NCBI GenBank assembly: GCA_003988855.1
Contig: QYAI01000040.1
Location: forward strand, 1-64,000
Source: Arachnopeziza araneosa
Lineage: Eukaryota; Ascomycota; Leotiomycetes; Helotiales; Arachnopezizaceae
Length of the DNA: 64,000 nucleotides
Direction: 5' to 3'
A model generated the notes under the pieces. The model worked only from the letters and a program-made list of their open reading frames with translations, did no database searches and was not told the DNA's origin. The position numbers and the translations under genes are program-made. Shown here in pieces: positions 24,398-35,976 of the stretch. The first letter of the stretch is position 1. The number at the start of each line of letters is the position of its first letter.

Positions 24398-25019
24398 TTA
24401 CTCACCACCTCCGCCTGACATTAGGAGCAGCACGGCTGGCAATATTATCCACCAATATCTGAAACAGCGTTAGCAATGAGGAAAACCAATATGATGAAGA
24501 AGCTTACTTCATCAAAAATGATTTCTCTGGTTCGGGTTCCTCTACTTTCCCCTCCTTCAAAACAACTGGCCTATTCAACTCAGGCGCTTTCCCAGCATTC
24601 ATCTTCCTCAGCAAGACTTTGGGACTGAAATCTCTTGTCTGACCAGCATCAATCGCACTACTTTTTATACTAACACCTATCACTTCTCCTTCAGCTCCTA
24701 AGCTCAGCACTATCGTAGGCCGATAGCCCTTGGCGAAGCTCTCCGCGCTTGTCATGCTCGTCGAACTCTTCCATTGGGATGCTTTTGGGTCATAGATCCC
24801 TACGCGGAGGAGTTTGGTGTCTTCTGGGAGTTCGGGAAATTCAAAAGAGGTTATTTCGGCCCTGAGCGTGGAAGGATTGAAGCTGATCTCGGCGAGTGAG
24901 ATGACAGGTTGAGATGAAATGGATACAGGTTGGATTGAGATAGTCGCACTGTCTATGAGTACAGAGGATGCTGCTAATACAGAAGCGCAAAACGCTAGGA
25001 GGAACGGTAAAGGCTTCAT
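24398..25019 (-). CDS. EMC10: ER membrane protein complex subunit 10 (EMC10-like)
   Basis: Probable lumenal, single-pass subunit of the EMC, which inserts tail-anchored and multi-pass proteins at the ER. Two exons (25019-24508, 24458-24398) give 190 residues. Seen: a cleavable signal peptide (MKPLPFLLAFCASVLAASS), a beta-rich lumenal domain with LRVGIYDPKASQW and YRPTIVLSLGAEGEVIGVSI, a Pro/Glu linker, and after the intron a C-terminal membrane helix in KSFLMKYWWIILPAVLLL, ending in SGGGGE. The KYWW-membrane-Gly-rich ending is characteristic of EMC10. Without the second exon the anchor is lost. The family is poorly conserved, so confidence is moderate to high. Confidence 0.8.
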
Positions 25020-25485
25020 TGTGAATTGTGGTTTGATGATAGAAGTGTCTTAAGTTGAAGTGAGTTCAGCCTTTGCAACCTGAGGCAGAAAGACAAGGCT
25101 GACCAGAAGCAACCAAACTCAAATGCCCAGGCATAAAAATCACGCGTTTTATGCATCTATTATGCAATTCCAGGTTGCTCATCGAAAGTCTTTGTGATTT
25201 TCCCCTAAATCTGAAATATTCATACGATTCTGGTCAACCCTCCACCCAATATCTCGTCTGGACTTCAACCCTATGAGACAACAAAATTCTCCTTACGTTG
25301 TCAGCATATAGGCCTATCCATACGGCAACTTCACTGAACAACTGGAATTGATAACGCCTGCCTATGCTTCGTATACAGGCAAATGCAACAAATCCGCCTC
25401 CTGTATGCATCCAACGCCTCTGATCCCTTAACGTAGCTTTAAAACGAGATTAGGGTATCTTAAAAAGTTCGCTAGCCCACCAAGC
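25020..25485. other. intergenic region EMC10-PHO80-like
   Basis: 466 bp between tandem minus-strand genes. No gene seen. Confidence 0.4.
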
Positions 25486-26871
25486 TTATGTTGATAGCTT
25501 GTCATTTGATGAATCGTCCGCCGTACGAGAAGAAACATCGTTCATCCACGCCTTCCACTTCTCATCTGTTGCACCTTCTGTTTGAGGTCTGATAATTTCC
25601 TTCTTTCCATTATCTTCTTGATCATCTTCATCACTTTCCACTCCCGATGAAGATTCGCCTTCCATTTCGTAGCCTGGAGTGCGCTCTACTAGGCCGTGGT
25701 AATAGTCTACCAAGGCCTCCGGGTTGGGAACAATCTTCCAATCCACTCGATATAAAAAGTCTAATTCCAATAGTCCTAATTCGGCTACCTTGATTCCACC
25801 TACTCGAGCATATGTCGAATTATTCCAAAATGAGTCTGAGAGCCCCTTGGATGCAACCGTCGCTGCTGTAATCAAAAAACGATGGACTGTCAAGCTATTT
25901 ACAGTGAAAGCCGGGTAAACTAAACAAAGTCGGTCAATATAATAGACCATAGACAGTAGAATGGGGGGTATGAGAGTTGCGTGCTTGGCCAGTCGCTGAA
26001 GGTAGTCGTGAACGGATATTCCAGGTGGAGTCCTATACTTTTCTTAATACATAAATCTCTCTCGGTCGAGAAACGGTACATACCTTGAATGAAATCGTGT
26101 AAGTACACCCGTTCGTAGAGGGAGATTATCGTTTGTATTGATAAGCTCCTGTATCATAGTGGCAATGAGTACCACTAGATCTTCCACTGGACAAAATTCA
26201 TATTTGGCTGGCAGGGTCTTGACCCCCTGTTGGTCTGGCCTGATACGTTTTTGAGCTGCTTCAGGCTGACTGGAAGTTGCTGTGGCGCTCACTGCTGTCT
26301 CTATCTGCCGCCTTTTCATGCCCGGAGATTCTGGTGGAGCAAGAGGTTTCAAAAACGGTGGAGAAGTTGATGGTGCCGGAATAATTGGAAGGCTTGGAGC
26401 TGCAAGTTCGGGTTTTGCTATTTCTTCCGCAGTATTTGCTATGCTTCTTGGTTCTGTAAGTGAAGACTTCATCTTCACGCTAATCTTAGGGCTCCACTGA
26501 GTCGCAGCGTCAACATATTGTGGTCTTTGTGGTGCTGGTGGGTTCGCGATCCTGCTCCTCGAAGCCCTCCGTGACAATGAGGAACCTGGCAGCGACTTGG
26601 ACGTTGGCGCATATTGGAATAAGGGCGAACTTGATGGAGAAGCTATAGGTGAGTACGACTGTAGCATGATCTTCGAGTCATTCTTGTCGTTGTATTCCTT
26701 CAAAAGGCTGTAGACTTGAGCGGGGGCGGGAGGGAGTGGGGTCAAGCTGGGCTTTGTCTTTGCTGTGCCAACTTCTCCAAACACTAGAAGCCGGCGAGCT
26801 TTGCGATACAAATATCTTCCTGCCGACAGGAAGCCTTGATATATTGCCTTCACGAGCTGTTTTTGTCGCAT
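25486..26871 (-). CDS. PHO80/PREG-family cyclin
   Basis: Cyclin partner of a Pho85-type kinase; in fungi this family includes the repressor of the phosphate-starvation factor (Pho4/NUC-1). Exons 26871-26084 and 26032-25486 give 444 residues. The cyclin box lies in the second half: CPVEDLVVLIATMIQELI, LTRFHSRTPPGISV (joined exactly across the 51-bp intron), TLIPPILLSMVYYIDRLC, FTVNSLTVHRFLITAATVAS, LSDSFWNNSTYARVGGI and LLELDFLYRVDWKIVP. The N-terminal 200 residues are Ser/Pro/Ala-rich and disordered. The C-terminal tail is acidic. The start is uncertain: the frame stays open upstream to about 26990 without an ATG, and an exon beginning at 27212 could be spliced on. PREG is the most likely identity; another Pcl cyclin is possible. 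Confidence 0.85.
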
Positions 26872-27410
26872 GTGTGTTCTTCTTTCTTGTGCTAGCTGGC
26901 CCTGCGCCGTCTGAGTTTTCGAGAGATACCGTCGGCAGAGGATAGACGGCCAATGAGAGTGCTCTTCTACATTTGTTGAGAAAACTCAACGGGACGAGAT
27001 GCAGAAAAAGAAGCAGCGTTCGGAGAAGAGCTACATGGCGATGGCAATAGAAATAGCTTCAGCTCAAAGGCAGACTCAGGCTTAGGCGTGAAGTCAACGT
27101 TCGTCATTCCTTCTCGCAGTGGAGGAGGAGAACAAGGCTGAGACTTCGATTTTTCGTGATGGATGACAACAGTCGCTTCGGATTTTGGCCGACTCGGCCA
27201 GAAACACAACATTCAGCCGGATCGCTATCACCGAATGCGTCTTTGACCCATTCATTATCTACTCATGAACATTAATATTCCATCGATACCCATTCATAGA
27301 CTTGCTGGCGGCCTTTTCCACCCACGAACTTTGCTGTAGCCCCAGTACAACCTTTGAAAAGATTCCTCTTTCCAAGTCGCATGCCAGTCAACCTTCGATA
27401 GCTTGTCAAA
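26872..27410. other. divergent promoter region PHO80-like / VID28
   Basis: About 540 bp between divergent genes. A minus-strand open frame at 26967-27212 may be a 5' exon of the cyclin gene, but I could not find a convincing splice pair. Confidence 0.4.
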
Positions 27411-30400
27411 ATGGTAGCTCGTCAGCCTTGGGTATCACAACTTCGAAATGCACGAAGCTTAGCAGAACAGATAGTAGTCCTGAAAGCTCTAAAGAACGAT
27501 ATAGTTGGCCATCCTCTGAAGAAGGAATCGGCTGTAACCCAAGGAGTTCTGGACCAAGTAGTTCGAGTGGTCTTCAACAGATCAGGGAACGTACAAAATG
27601 GGAAATCTCACGACCATACTTTTGCCCCGAGGCCATTAAATGAGGACGAGATAGTCAGACTACAGGGTTTGCAGATTGTAGCTAGCATTGCTCTTGGTCA
27701 AGAAGCTCCAATCTCCAATCATGTAATATATACTAACACCTTGAAGGTGGACCACCTTTCCTCGCACCTCTGCAGTCTGCAGCTATCTTACCATCAGTGC
27801 TATCCAACTTGTGTCCTTCGAACAACCCTGGGCAGCTAGTTGTGGCTGCTTTGCGAACCCTCTCGAACCTTGCAGATGCCTCGGCCTTAGCTACCAGTTC
27901 ACGAGCTTTCAGCATCAGTACAATTGCAGACGCAGTCTTCTCTCGTCAGAACTTAAATGCACTTTGCCGAGTTCTGTCTCAATCTTCCCCGTCCACAATT
28001 GTGCAAACACAGATATCGATTACAGCATCTCTCATAAGTAGAATATGCCGGGAGGAACGCCATCAGCAAGGTCTTGCGAACTCCGGGGTTCTTGATGCAC
28101 TTGCCACCAGATTAGCAAGCTTTATTGTGGCGGAAGGGCTTGTCATACCTGGAGCAGAAATTGTGGCCCAGAGAGACGGCCTGGAGGAATTCTTTCCACA
28201 AGCTGCTCCACACACAGCCAATTTTTCCGTGGTTATGGAAGCTATATCAGTCATCATTGCGGACTCAAAATTACGCGCCTCACAGCTTCTTTATTCCCCA
28301 TCGATACTCGCTACCTTACCAATTTCTCAGTCGACGGAAGCTTTCGGCACCCAAAACACACGTGCTGCATGGAAAGCGTTTAATGCGGCTGGCCTTAGCG
28401 TTCGTCAGAGTCAACTTAATGCTGTTGACTTTCTGTTGCCATTTGTTCCTTTACACCATATCAAAATGTCAAATGGCCAAGTTTCAGCATTCCCACCTCT
28501 TGGTAGCTCTGGCTCTCGTGAAAATCTAATGAACCTGAACGGACGTGGTTTGGGCAGCAAGTATAATGTTGCACCATTGCCGAGCTGGGGAGATAGCCCC
28601 GGTTTAGAGAGTGCTTTAAACGCTCAAGATGGCCATTCTGTTGATGGAGAAGAGCCGGAAAGTCCACTCATCGCCTACCTCTTACTTTGCATCCGGTCAC
28701 GCTCAGCAATGGAACGCCTGATGGCCGCAGCGGTCTTGACTGTACTATATAGAGCTGGCTTAACGAATAAAACCAGGGAGACTGCAATCGGCCTACTTGT
28801 GATACCACTATTAGTCCATATGATTGACGAGCCAAGCGTTCCGAAGAAAGACAAGGACACATCCTTAAATGACGCTGCAGAAAAGCTTGAATGGGCTATA
28901 AAGGAACGATCCCCAGCAATCTTGGCCATGCTGGTCACTGATAATGAGTATCTCCAAAAGGCTGCTTTTGATGCGGGCATTCTCCCCAAACTCTCAAAAC
29001 TTCTCAAAGTAGCTTATGATCCCGTTCCCGAATCAGAAAGTTCTCAACCTTGGTCTCCAAACATAGAAGATGAAGATGAAAATATGGAGGTACAATCACC
29101 ACGTCTTGGTCAATCTGGACAGCCTCCTCTCTTAGCCCATAAGATCAGAGTCCGAGAAACAACTCTAAAGGCGCTCGCTTCTGTGGTATGTCTTAAGGAC
29201 GAATACAGGAAGGCAGTCGTTGATCAAGGAATGATGCCCTACATTGTGGAGTCGATGAATCCACATCCCAGAAAGCCAACTACGAAATCAATCGAAAAAT
29301 CGGAAAAGAGTACCAATGTACCCATCGATGATGAGTCGAGGAAAGGCTTCGGCATAAACCCCATAGCTGTCTTGATCGCCGCATGTGGTGCAGTTCGTGC
29401 CCTTTCGCGTTCTGTCAGTGTACTTCGAACTACTTTGATTGATAATGGTGTTGCAGAGCCAGTATTTAGTCTGCTACGACATTCTGACATCGAAGTCCAG
29501 ATCGCTGCAACAGCTGCTGTATGCAATCTCGTAACTGATGTCAGTCCCATGCGAGAGGTAAGTTCTTCAGCAACCACTCGATTGTGTTGTCTAATCGAAA
29601 TATAGTTTATCACCGAGGCCGGCATCGTTAAGATATTGTGCGAACATGCTCGCTCCATGAACGCGAAACTTCGTCTCAATGCTGTCTGGGCCCTCAAACA
29701 CTTCGTTCAAGGTGTAAGTAACGAAACAAAACGTCTTTGCCTTGAAGAACTTGGCCAAGGTTGGCTTGTCCAATTAATCTGCGATGACACCGAAGACGAA
29801 GCTCTACACTCTTCTCATCGAAGATCAGAGAGAAGATCAGATTCTCCTACTGGTGATCTAGACGGGGATACCGAAATGGATCAATTCGAAGAACAACTTG
29901 ATTCTGCATTTGGCACCTATGCACAGTCTACTATTTCTCGACCTAGCAGTAGCAGCCGTTCAAAATCTGTCCAGAAAGCGGAACTCCGGCTTGCAGCTCT
30001 AAGAGACGCCGAACTCAACCCAAGTAAAAAGGCTCGCAAAGATGATATAGCAGTCCAGGAACAGGGACTGGATTTTATACGAAACCTTATTGGAGGTGCT
30101 GGACAGGGAGGAACTGAGACAACTGATATGATTGACTTTCTCTTCAGCACTCTTGGCCAGGATCGTGTTTTTGAGATACTTGCAAGCAAACTTAGACCAA
30201 AAGCCGTGAATCCTTATAGTCGAAGACTTTCTCCGTCAGAATCAAAAGTCATTCCTCCACAAGCCGAGATCATCTCTGCTGTGGGCTATATATTGGTTCA
30301 TATGGCAGCATCTGTTCCGAGACACCGACAACTCGTCATCTCTCAAACGGAACTGTTGAAGCTCCTAGTACCACAATTCAACCACCCCAATATTGAGGTT

Positions 30401-30598
30401 CGACTTGCTCTTTGCTGGTTGGTGACCAATCTCACTTGGATGGACGACCAGAATGATGCTTCAGCGTGTGCATCACGCGCAAACGAACTTCGGAAGATGG
30501 GATTCTATGATCGATTAGAGGCGTTAGAAAGTGATCCAGAATTGAACGTCAGGGAGAGGGCGAAGAGCGCTATATGGCAGATGAAGCCAAGGTATTAA
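27411..30598 (+). CDS. VID28: armadillo-repeat GID/CTLH complex subunit Vid28/Gid5 (ARMC8 family)
   Basis: Scaffold and substrate-receptor-binding subunit of the GID E3 ligase, which degrades gluconeogenic enzymes in yeast. Three exons (27411-27696, 27747-29557, 29606-30598) give 1029 residues. Seen: armadillo-like helical repeats throughout, for example VVAALRTLSNLADASALA, VQIAATAAVCNLVTDVSPMR and LRLNAVWALKHFVQGV. The C-terminal block IEVRLALCWLVTNLTW, then ELRKMGFYDRLEAL, closely fits ARMC8. Importin alpha is the alternative but lacks this ending and is shorter. The first intron uses a weak gtcaag donor at 27697, chosen because it is the only join that keeps the repeat frame. The gene is divergent from the PHO80-like cyclin. 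Confidence 0.87.
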
Positions 30599-31069
30599 TT
30601 CTCCCAGAAATCGGCCCGGGTCTATCGTTTAACAAGATTCAATTCGCTGGGACGTAGGGTTAGAAGCGCAACAATCGCTTTGGAAACCGGAAAACCAAGC
30701 GAGGACGATCGTTTTTGGATCATTCGGGAATGTACATACTGTATGAAAATGAATATATTCTTAACCAGCGAGATGGGATCCTGCCGTGCTTGACGCGTTG
30801 TCGCTACCAGCACGGTTAGAGTAGTCAAGGACACTTGGCAGACTTCTTTCCATGAACACGTATTATAGACTAAACCTAGAGTTCTATGGATTGTTTGAGA
30901 AAATGAATAGCAAGGGAGAAAGAAAGCCATCATCTATCTACTAAATTTCACCCTGGCCAGCCAAGGATGTATATAGGTAGGTGCCCTGCAATCAATCTTC
31001 CACTCGTGACCTCGGCCGCTCTGCCTCACTTTTCCTCCAGAGGCATCGTCTGGTCGTCACACAACTTCA
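30599..31069. other. intergenic region VID28-P450
   Basis: 470 bp holding the VID28 3' end and the P450 promoter with its TATA box at 30970. No gene seen. Confidence 0.4.
30970..30975 (+). promoter_or_regulatory. TATA box of the P450 gene
   Basis: TATATA lies 95 bp before the ATG at 31070. The distance matches the TATA boxes of the MFS (3144) and GPI-protein (44052) genes and supports 31070 as the original start. Confidence 0.45.
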
Positions 31070-32618
31070 TCATGCTTCTCCAAAAATATTTTCAACCTTT
31101 CCCTTCCTTCGCTAGTCCTCCTCGGTACCACAGTCTTCCTTCTCTACGGCCTCATCCTCATCCTGCTTGACCCACTCCGTGACATCCCCGGTCCTCCTCT
31201 CGCTAGATTCACCCGCTTGTGGTATTTCCTCGAGATATACAAAGGAAGTTTTGAGAAGACAGATATTGAGTTACATAAGAAGTATGGGCTGATTGTAAGG
31301 ATTGCCCCCGGTGAGTATTCGATTGATGATGTGGATGCTGTGAAGGTGGTTTATGAACATGGGAATGCGTTTGTGATGGTAAGGTTATAATCTCATCAGT
31401 CGGCTGTTTAACTTGTCTTTGGTTGTTTCTTTGGGCTGATTTGACATTGCAGGCCCGTTGGTATCAGCCTTGGAATCCACCAGATCCTAATAGAGCTGGT
31501 TTGTTCTCAGATGTAAACCCTCACCGGCATGCTATCCAACGGAGGAAGTTCTCTTCATTCTACTCAATGACTTCGTTTGTGGGGTATGAAGCCTACGTCA
31601 AAAACTGCATAGCAATGCTCACACAACGTTTCTCCGAGCTGGCTCAGGCAGGACAATATATCGATTTGATGCACTGGCTTCAATGCTATGCTTTTGATAT
31701 AATCGGAGAAATCACTTTCGGGAAACGTTTCGGTTTCTTGGATATGGGAGAGGATATAGAGGGAGTATTCAAAGCCATCGAGGAGAGAAGTTCTTATAGT
31801 ACTTTTGTAGGCGTCTTTCCTTGGCTACATAAATGGTTATTTCCTTTGCTACCGAGGACTGGTGGACATGTTTATGTTCTACAGTACGCAGCGAAACAAA
31901 TCGAAGAGCGGCAGAAGGCCATGAAAGACCCGAATAATGCAGAGAGAGAAGGCCTTCCTGATTTCATGACCAAGATGCTTCTTACTCATCAAGAGGATCC
32001 AGAAAAGATGACAAGAATGGATCTTTTAACCATATCTGTGTCTAACATTGGTGCTGGAAGCGACACGACAGCTATCACATTATCGGCCATAATATACAAT
32101 CTTTCAAGATACCCTGCGACATACAAGCGACTCCAAAGCGAGCTCGACACCACAGAGAAGGAAGGCAGGATTTCGAACCTGGCGACGTTCAAGGAGGCTC
32201 AGGAATTACCGTATCTCCAAGCAGTTATCAAAGAAGCCTTACGCATCCACTCAGCGACTGGATTTCCCGTGCCACGGGTCGTACCACCCGAAGGCGTCAT
32301 AATTGCATCCCCGGTGGTTCATCAGTGGGGATCAACGCGTGGGTAGCGCATCGGAATCAGAGCGTTTTTGGTAGTGACGCTGGGGTTTGGCGGCCAGAGA
32401 GGTGGCTTGAGATTAACGACCAGGGAAGGGGAGGGGATGTCGAGAGATACTCGTTTGCGTTTGGGATGGGTAGTCGAACTTGTATTGGGAAGAACATCAG
32501 TCTGCTTGAAATGAGTAAGCTGATACCACAGTTGGTGAGGAATTTTGATTTCGTGTTGGGTGAGGAGTTGAGGGAGGGAGGGCTGATAAGTGAGAATAGT
32601 TGGTTTGTTAAGCAGTAG
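31070..32618 (+). pseudogene. cytochrome P450 (pisatin demethylase-like), apparently frameshifted twice
   Basis: Family: microsomal monooxygenase, usually secondary or xenobiotic metabolism. Seen: an N-terminal anchor (LVLLGTTVFLLYGLILILL), RDIPGPP, the I-helix AGSDTT, the K-helix ExxR (EALR), RPERW and the haem-binding loop FAFGMGSRTCIG. One clear intron is at 31379-31452. Two breaks are visible. First, the ATG at 31070 opens a frame one base out of step with the anchor, which starts about 31090. Second, the frame ends in TAG at 32344-32346, while Pro-Gly-Gly-Ser-Ser-Val-Gly-Ile-Asn-Ala-Trp and everything after it, including the haem loop, lie in another frame entered near 32305; about ten bases seem missing there. 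No GT-AG pair repairs the second break. Assembly error is the main alternative. An alternative 5' exon at 30967 spliced at 31040 could rescue the first break only. Confidence 0.7.
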
Positions 32619-32896
32619 AACCTGAGAGGGAAGGTGTTGACCAGAAAATAAGGAAAGTATTCGGGTTATCGAGAGAATCAAATTACTGATAAGTTTACTT
32701 TGCTCATCGAGAGATGACAACCAATGTAAATAGAAAGTTTACTTAAACAGCATAATGGCATGAGTTTCAGAATCGTACGAAGATAAACAATTAGTATTAA
32801 TAAACTACGCTGACCAAAAGCAGATGATAGGTATAGATGCAACCAGTCCAAAACTCCATACTACCATCCTCATACCAAGGCTCGCTTCCCAACTCT

Positions 32897-34030
32897 CTAG
32901 AAGTATTCTCCCTCGGTAAAATGCTTATAGATCGTCTTCGCCAGCTCGTAGTGAGCAATCGACTTAGGATGCATGGTCCTCGTAACCCACCAAGGATAAA
33001 CCCATGTAGAAACATCTTCATTCGATTCTCGGTCCTCAGCTATACTTCGTGCCCAATTACACAGCATCTTCTGCGTAATATCATCTTCGTTCTCTGAATC
33101 GCAAGTAGACGATATGGAACCAACGTCGACCATTTCCCCCCCTGGAGGCTGAGAGGTGCTCGATGACAGGATGGTTCCATTCGGCAATATATCATAGCTG
33201 TAAAAGGTGAAAAACCACGCATCATCCTTGGTTGACGGTGCTTCTTCACAGAAACGGTGACCGGTGAAGAGACTATCCCAGTCCTCGAAGAAGATCATCT
33301 TTTGAGAATTGGAAAAGACAAGTTGCATTTGCACGATGGCAACGGCGATCTGTATGACCAGATTCAGGTCTGCAACCATCTTGTTGATGCGAGCTCGAAA
33401 CTCGTGGGTAAGATATCTCCCACGGAACAGGGACTGTCTGTTACATATCTCGGTTTCCGCGTTGAAGAACTGGGCGTAGCTTGTGACGATAAGTTTGAAG
33501 TCGAAAGACGCTGCCGCTCCGAGAACCGAGAGATATGTCGTTGTGAACTCGGAGATGAGAAGAGGATCAGCGATCAAAGCTTCCGTGAAGTTCATATCGG
33601 CATCACACGAAGATCCCACTAACATGATGCAGTTGGCAACAATGTTGGCAAATCCAACATCATTCCCTCCAACACTGAGCGTCCCCCAGCCTCCCTGGCC
33701 CGGTGCTGAAGCCAAAAGATCGAGTTGAGACGTCCGATTATCCCACCCAATCTCGGTCACATCCGGGATCGAAGCCCCTGTACATCCTACATGATAGACT
33801 TCCATGCAATCAGTTGCGTTTGCTATCTCGATAATCTGATAAGGATAAGCGCCATTGCACTTCAAACAATCGCCCTTAGAATCAAAATCATCCCGGATCC
33901 ACCCACAGTTCGCTGCGATCCCAGCTGAGTACGAGTCACCCAGGGCATAGAAGTTCCGGGGCGAGGGGAACTGTGTGGTGTTGGACCAGCAAGAGCTGAT
34001 CGGGTCAGCTAGGATGACCTGCGAGCTCAT
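32897..34030 (-). CDS. SGNH/GDSL-type esterase or lipase
   Basis: Probable secreted ester hydrolase. From the ATG at 34030 it has 377 residues. Block I is YALGDSYSAG (nucleophile Ser in GDSYS), the oxyanion block is SVGGNDVGF, and the His block near the C-terminus is MHPKSIAHYELA. Many cysteines and Asn-x-Thr/Ser sites point to the secretory route, yet the chosen start has no signal peptide. The frame stays open for about 31 more codons upstream to a TTG at 34123, so an N-terminal exon carrying the signal is probably missing from my model. An ATG near 34175 begins a hydrophobic stretch, but I found no clean splice to it. Its neighbour is the P450, tail to tail; co-function is not shown. Confidence 0.75.
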   Translation of the reverse strand: MSSQVILADPISSCWSNTTQFPSPRNFYALGDSYSAGIAANCGWIRDDFDSKGDCLKCNGAYPYQIIEIANATDCMEVYHVGCTGASIPDVTEIGWDNRTSQLDLLASAPGQGGWGTLSVGGNDVGFANIVANCIMLVGSSCDADMNFTEALIADPLLISEFTTTYLSVLGAAASFDFKLIVTSYAQFFNAETEICNRQSLFRGRYLTHEFRARINKMVADLNLVIQIAVAIVQMQLVFSNSQKMIFFEDWDSLFTGHRFCEEAPSTKDDAWFFTFYSYDILPNGTILSSSTSQPPGGEMVDVGSISSTCDSENEDDITQKMLCNWARSIAEDRESNEDVSTWVYPWWVTRTMHPKSIAHYELAKTIYKHFTEGEYF

Positions 34031-34123
34031 CACGGCCGTGTCCGATGAGAGGCTATTGCTGATGTTGCCCAGGCCAGCGGGATGGGTTTCTGCATTACTT
34101 GGATGAGTCCCATGAATAGACAA

Positions 34124-34980
34124 AAGTCATATATGATAAAATAGAAGACGAAAAATGTTGTAGTGAGGCACAGGATTCATTGTCGTTGCCTACTTGCCCA
34201 CGTGTTGGAACGAATTGTCGGGATCAGCTGACGACATATGAGTAACGAAGTCTCAGCCTTCAACTTCGTGAACGCATGTGGAAATGCTCTCCTCTCCTAC
34301 GAAGAGTAGTCCAAGTTTTTAATATATGAATCCCGCTCATCGTATGTCGTAATAAACTGTCAGGATCAGCTAATAGCCGTCTGAATCTTCAGACTCGTAA
34401 ACACATGGAGATGCCGTCCTCCCATATAAAAAGTAGTACAGAGTTTTCTCTAATAGCCTACCCTCACCGTTATTGAAATTTGGCTGTGATTCCATGAGTT
34501 CAGAATATATTGCGATTGGAGAGTTATGTTCGGTCGTTTCATAATTCTGGGTGATTGATAAATGAAATATATCAGCATGAAAGAGGAGAATCATCCTGTG
34601 AGCTTCTGGCACTTTTTATCAGAGTATTCATAAATAAAATGGCAACTCAGAGTTGGCAATGTGATATACCCTCAGTTTAGGATAGAACGGACGCAAGGGA
34701 GCGTTATTCTATAAAAGACAAGAAATCGAATACATTGTTTACAATTTTTATGCGATACTGCGTTCAAGTTCTAGATATGTCCTGGACCAGAGAACCTGAA
34801 AGCCTTTGACACATGCAGTCTGTGACCATGTAGAAATCATTGGCTCTCCTTGGTCCTGCCGTCTCTGGTATCAAGCCTACCACAGCTACCCAACGCCCCT
34901 AGCCTATACCCAATTCTATGTACACAATTTATTCCCCTAGTATTGAAGTCCAAATCAGATACAATATTTGAATTAAAAAT
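34124..34980. other. AT-rich intergenic region
   Basis: About 860 bp between the esterase and the carrier gene. It contains a CCCACGTGTTGG box near 34198 and near-identical short phrases (TCAGGATCAGCT; TCGGGATCAGCT) near 34217 and 34360, suggesting a small degenerate duplication. No gene seen. Confidence 0.4.
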
Positions 34981-35976
34981 TTACTGCTTCAAAGCTCTAG
35001 CTGCCATGTTCCTCCGAAAACGAACGGTCTGTGCATAAAGAAGGTCCTTAAAGGCAAATAGGAAAGCTGCTGTAGCTACGCTCTGCGTGAGCTTAGGCCC
35101 GATACCTACAATAGTTAGAGATCAAGTGATTATATTTAATGATGATGAAATACCTTTGTAAAGGCCAACATAGCCTTCCTCTCTTACGATTCTTTTCATT
35201 CCTTCAGCCATATTCTCCTTTCCTCCATCACGTCCAGCAACATGCATTCGGCTCTTGACCGTAATGTATGGGTATGTAATACTAGTTGCAAAGAGCTTTC
35301 CTAAAGCTCCAAGCAGAAAAACCATAGTTGGTGTTACCTTCTTCTTCTTCTCCAGAATGTTCTTCAGTTGTTCAAAAATTGTATATTGAAGGATGGGATT
35401 GATGACCAAAACTAGCGCTGGAACAACACCAGCAAACAGAGCTTGTGGGCCCTCCTCTGTGAGTAACGCTAGTAAAGTTCCAATCGTCGTTGGTGCTTTA
35501 ACAGATTTCGACCCTGGAAGGACCCCATCTCCTTCTGTATGCTTCTGGCGGGTTGTCATTCTCGTGTTCACGACCCAAATTGGGTTTGTCAACAGGACTG
35601 TAGCAGATCCCGCAATGGCGCCAGCAATCATACTCTCAACAGTGGTGAGGCGTTTCGAGACCCGGCCAGCCTTCACAGCGGCCTTCTCGAAGCCTGAACG
35701 AGTCCATTCGTACCAATAATAATAGGCGAAATTCGTCACACTGATCCCAAATAGCGCCGAGTCGAGGCCGGAATAGAGACCTGTAATACCTTCACGCTGC
35801 ACAATGCGCCTGACTGCGTCGAGGAATGCAGAGTCGGCGCGCTTGGATTCGACTTGTGCACGAGTAGAAAGAGTGATAAGCGGGTAAGTGAGGACCATAG
35901 ATAGGATGCCTGCTCCTGATCCTGAGATGGCATGTGCGATGTTGTCTGATTGTTGAGAAGCTGTAGACGAGGCCAT
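34981..35976 (-). CDS. peroxisomal adenine nucleotide carrier (PMP47/ANT1, SLC25 family)
   Basis: Mitochondrial-carrier-fold protein that probably imports ATP into peroxisomes for fatty-acid activation. Two exons (35976-35154, 35105-34981) give 315 residues, the standard size. Three carrier repeats are seen with their signature Pro-x-Asp/Glu/other-x-x-x-x-Arg motifs: YPLITLSTRAQVE, NPIWVVNTRMTTR and YPYITVKSRM, each followed by a Gly-Leu-Tyr/Phe-x-Gly element (GLYSGL, ALFAGV, GLYKGI). The variant YPLITLSTR instead of the usual Pro-x-Asp is characteristic of the peroxisomal PMP47 group. The second exon supplies KLTQSVATAAFLFAFKDLLY and a basic tail. The gene is divergent from ABP2. Confidence 0.88.

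Noticed and set aside
30967..31069. Alternative P450 start using an ATG at 30967 and an intron ending near 31040
   Set aside because: The ATG overlaps the TATA box and would leave an unusual N-terminus; it also cannot fix the second frame break. Kept only as a mentioned alternative.
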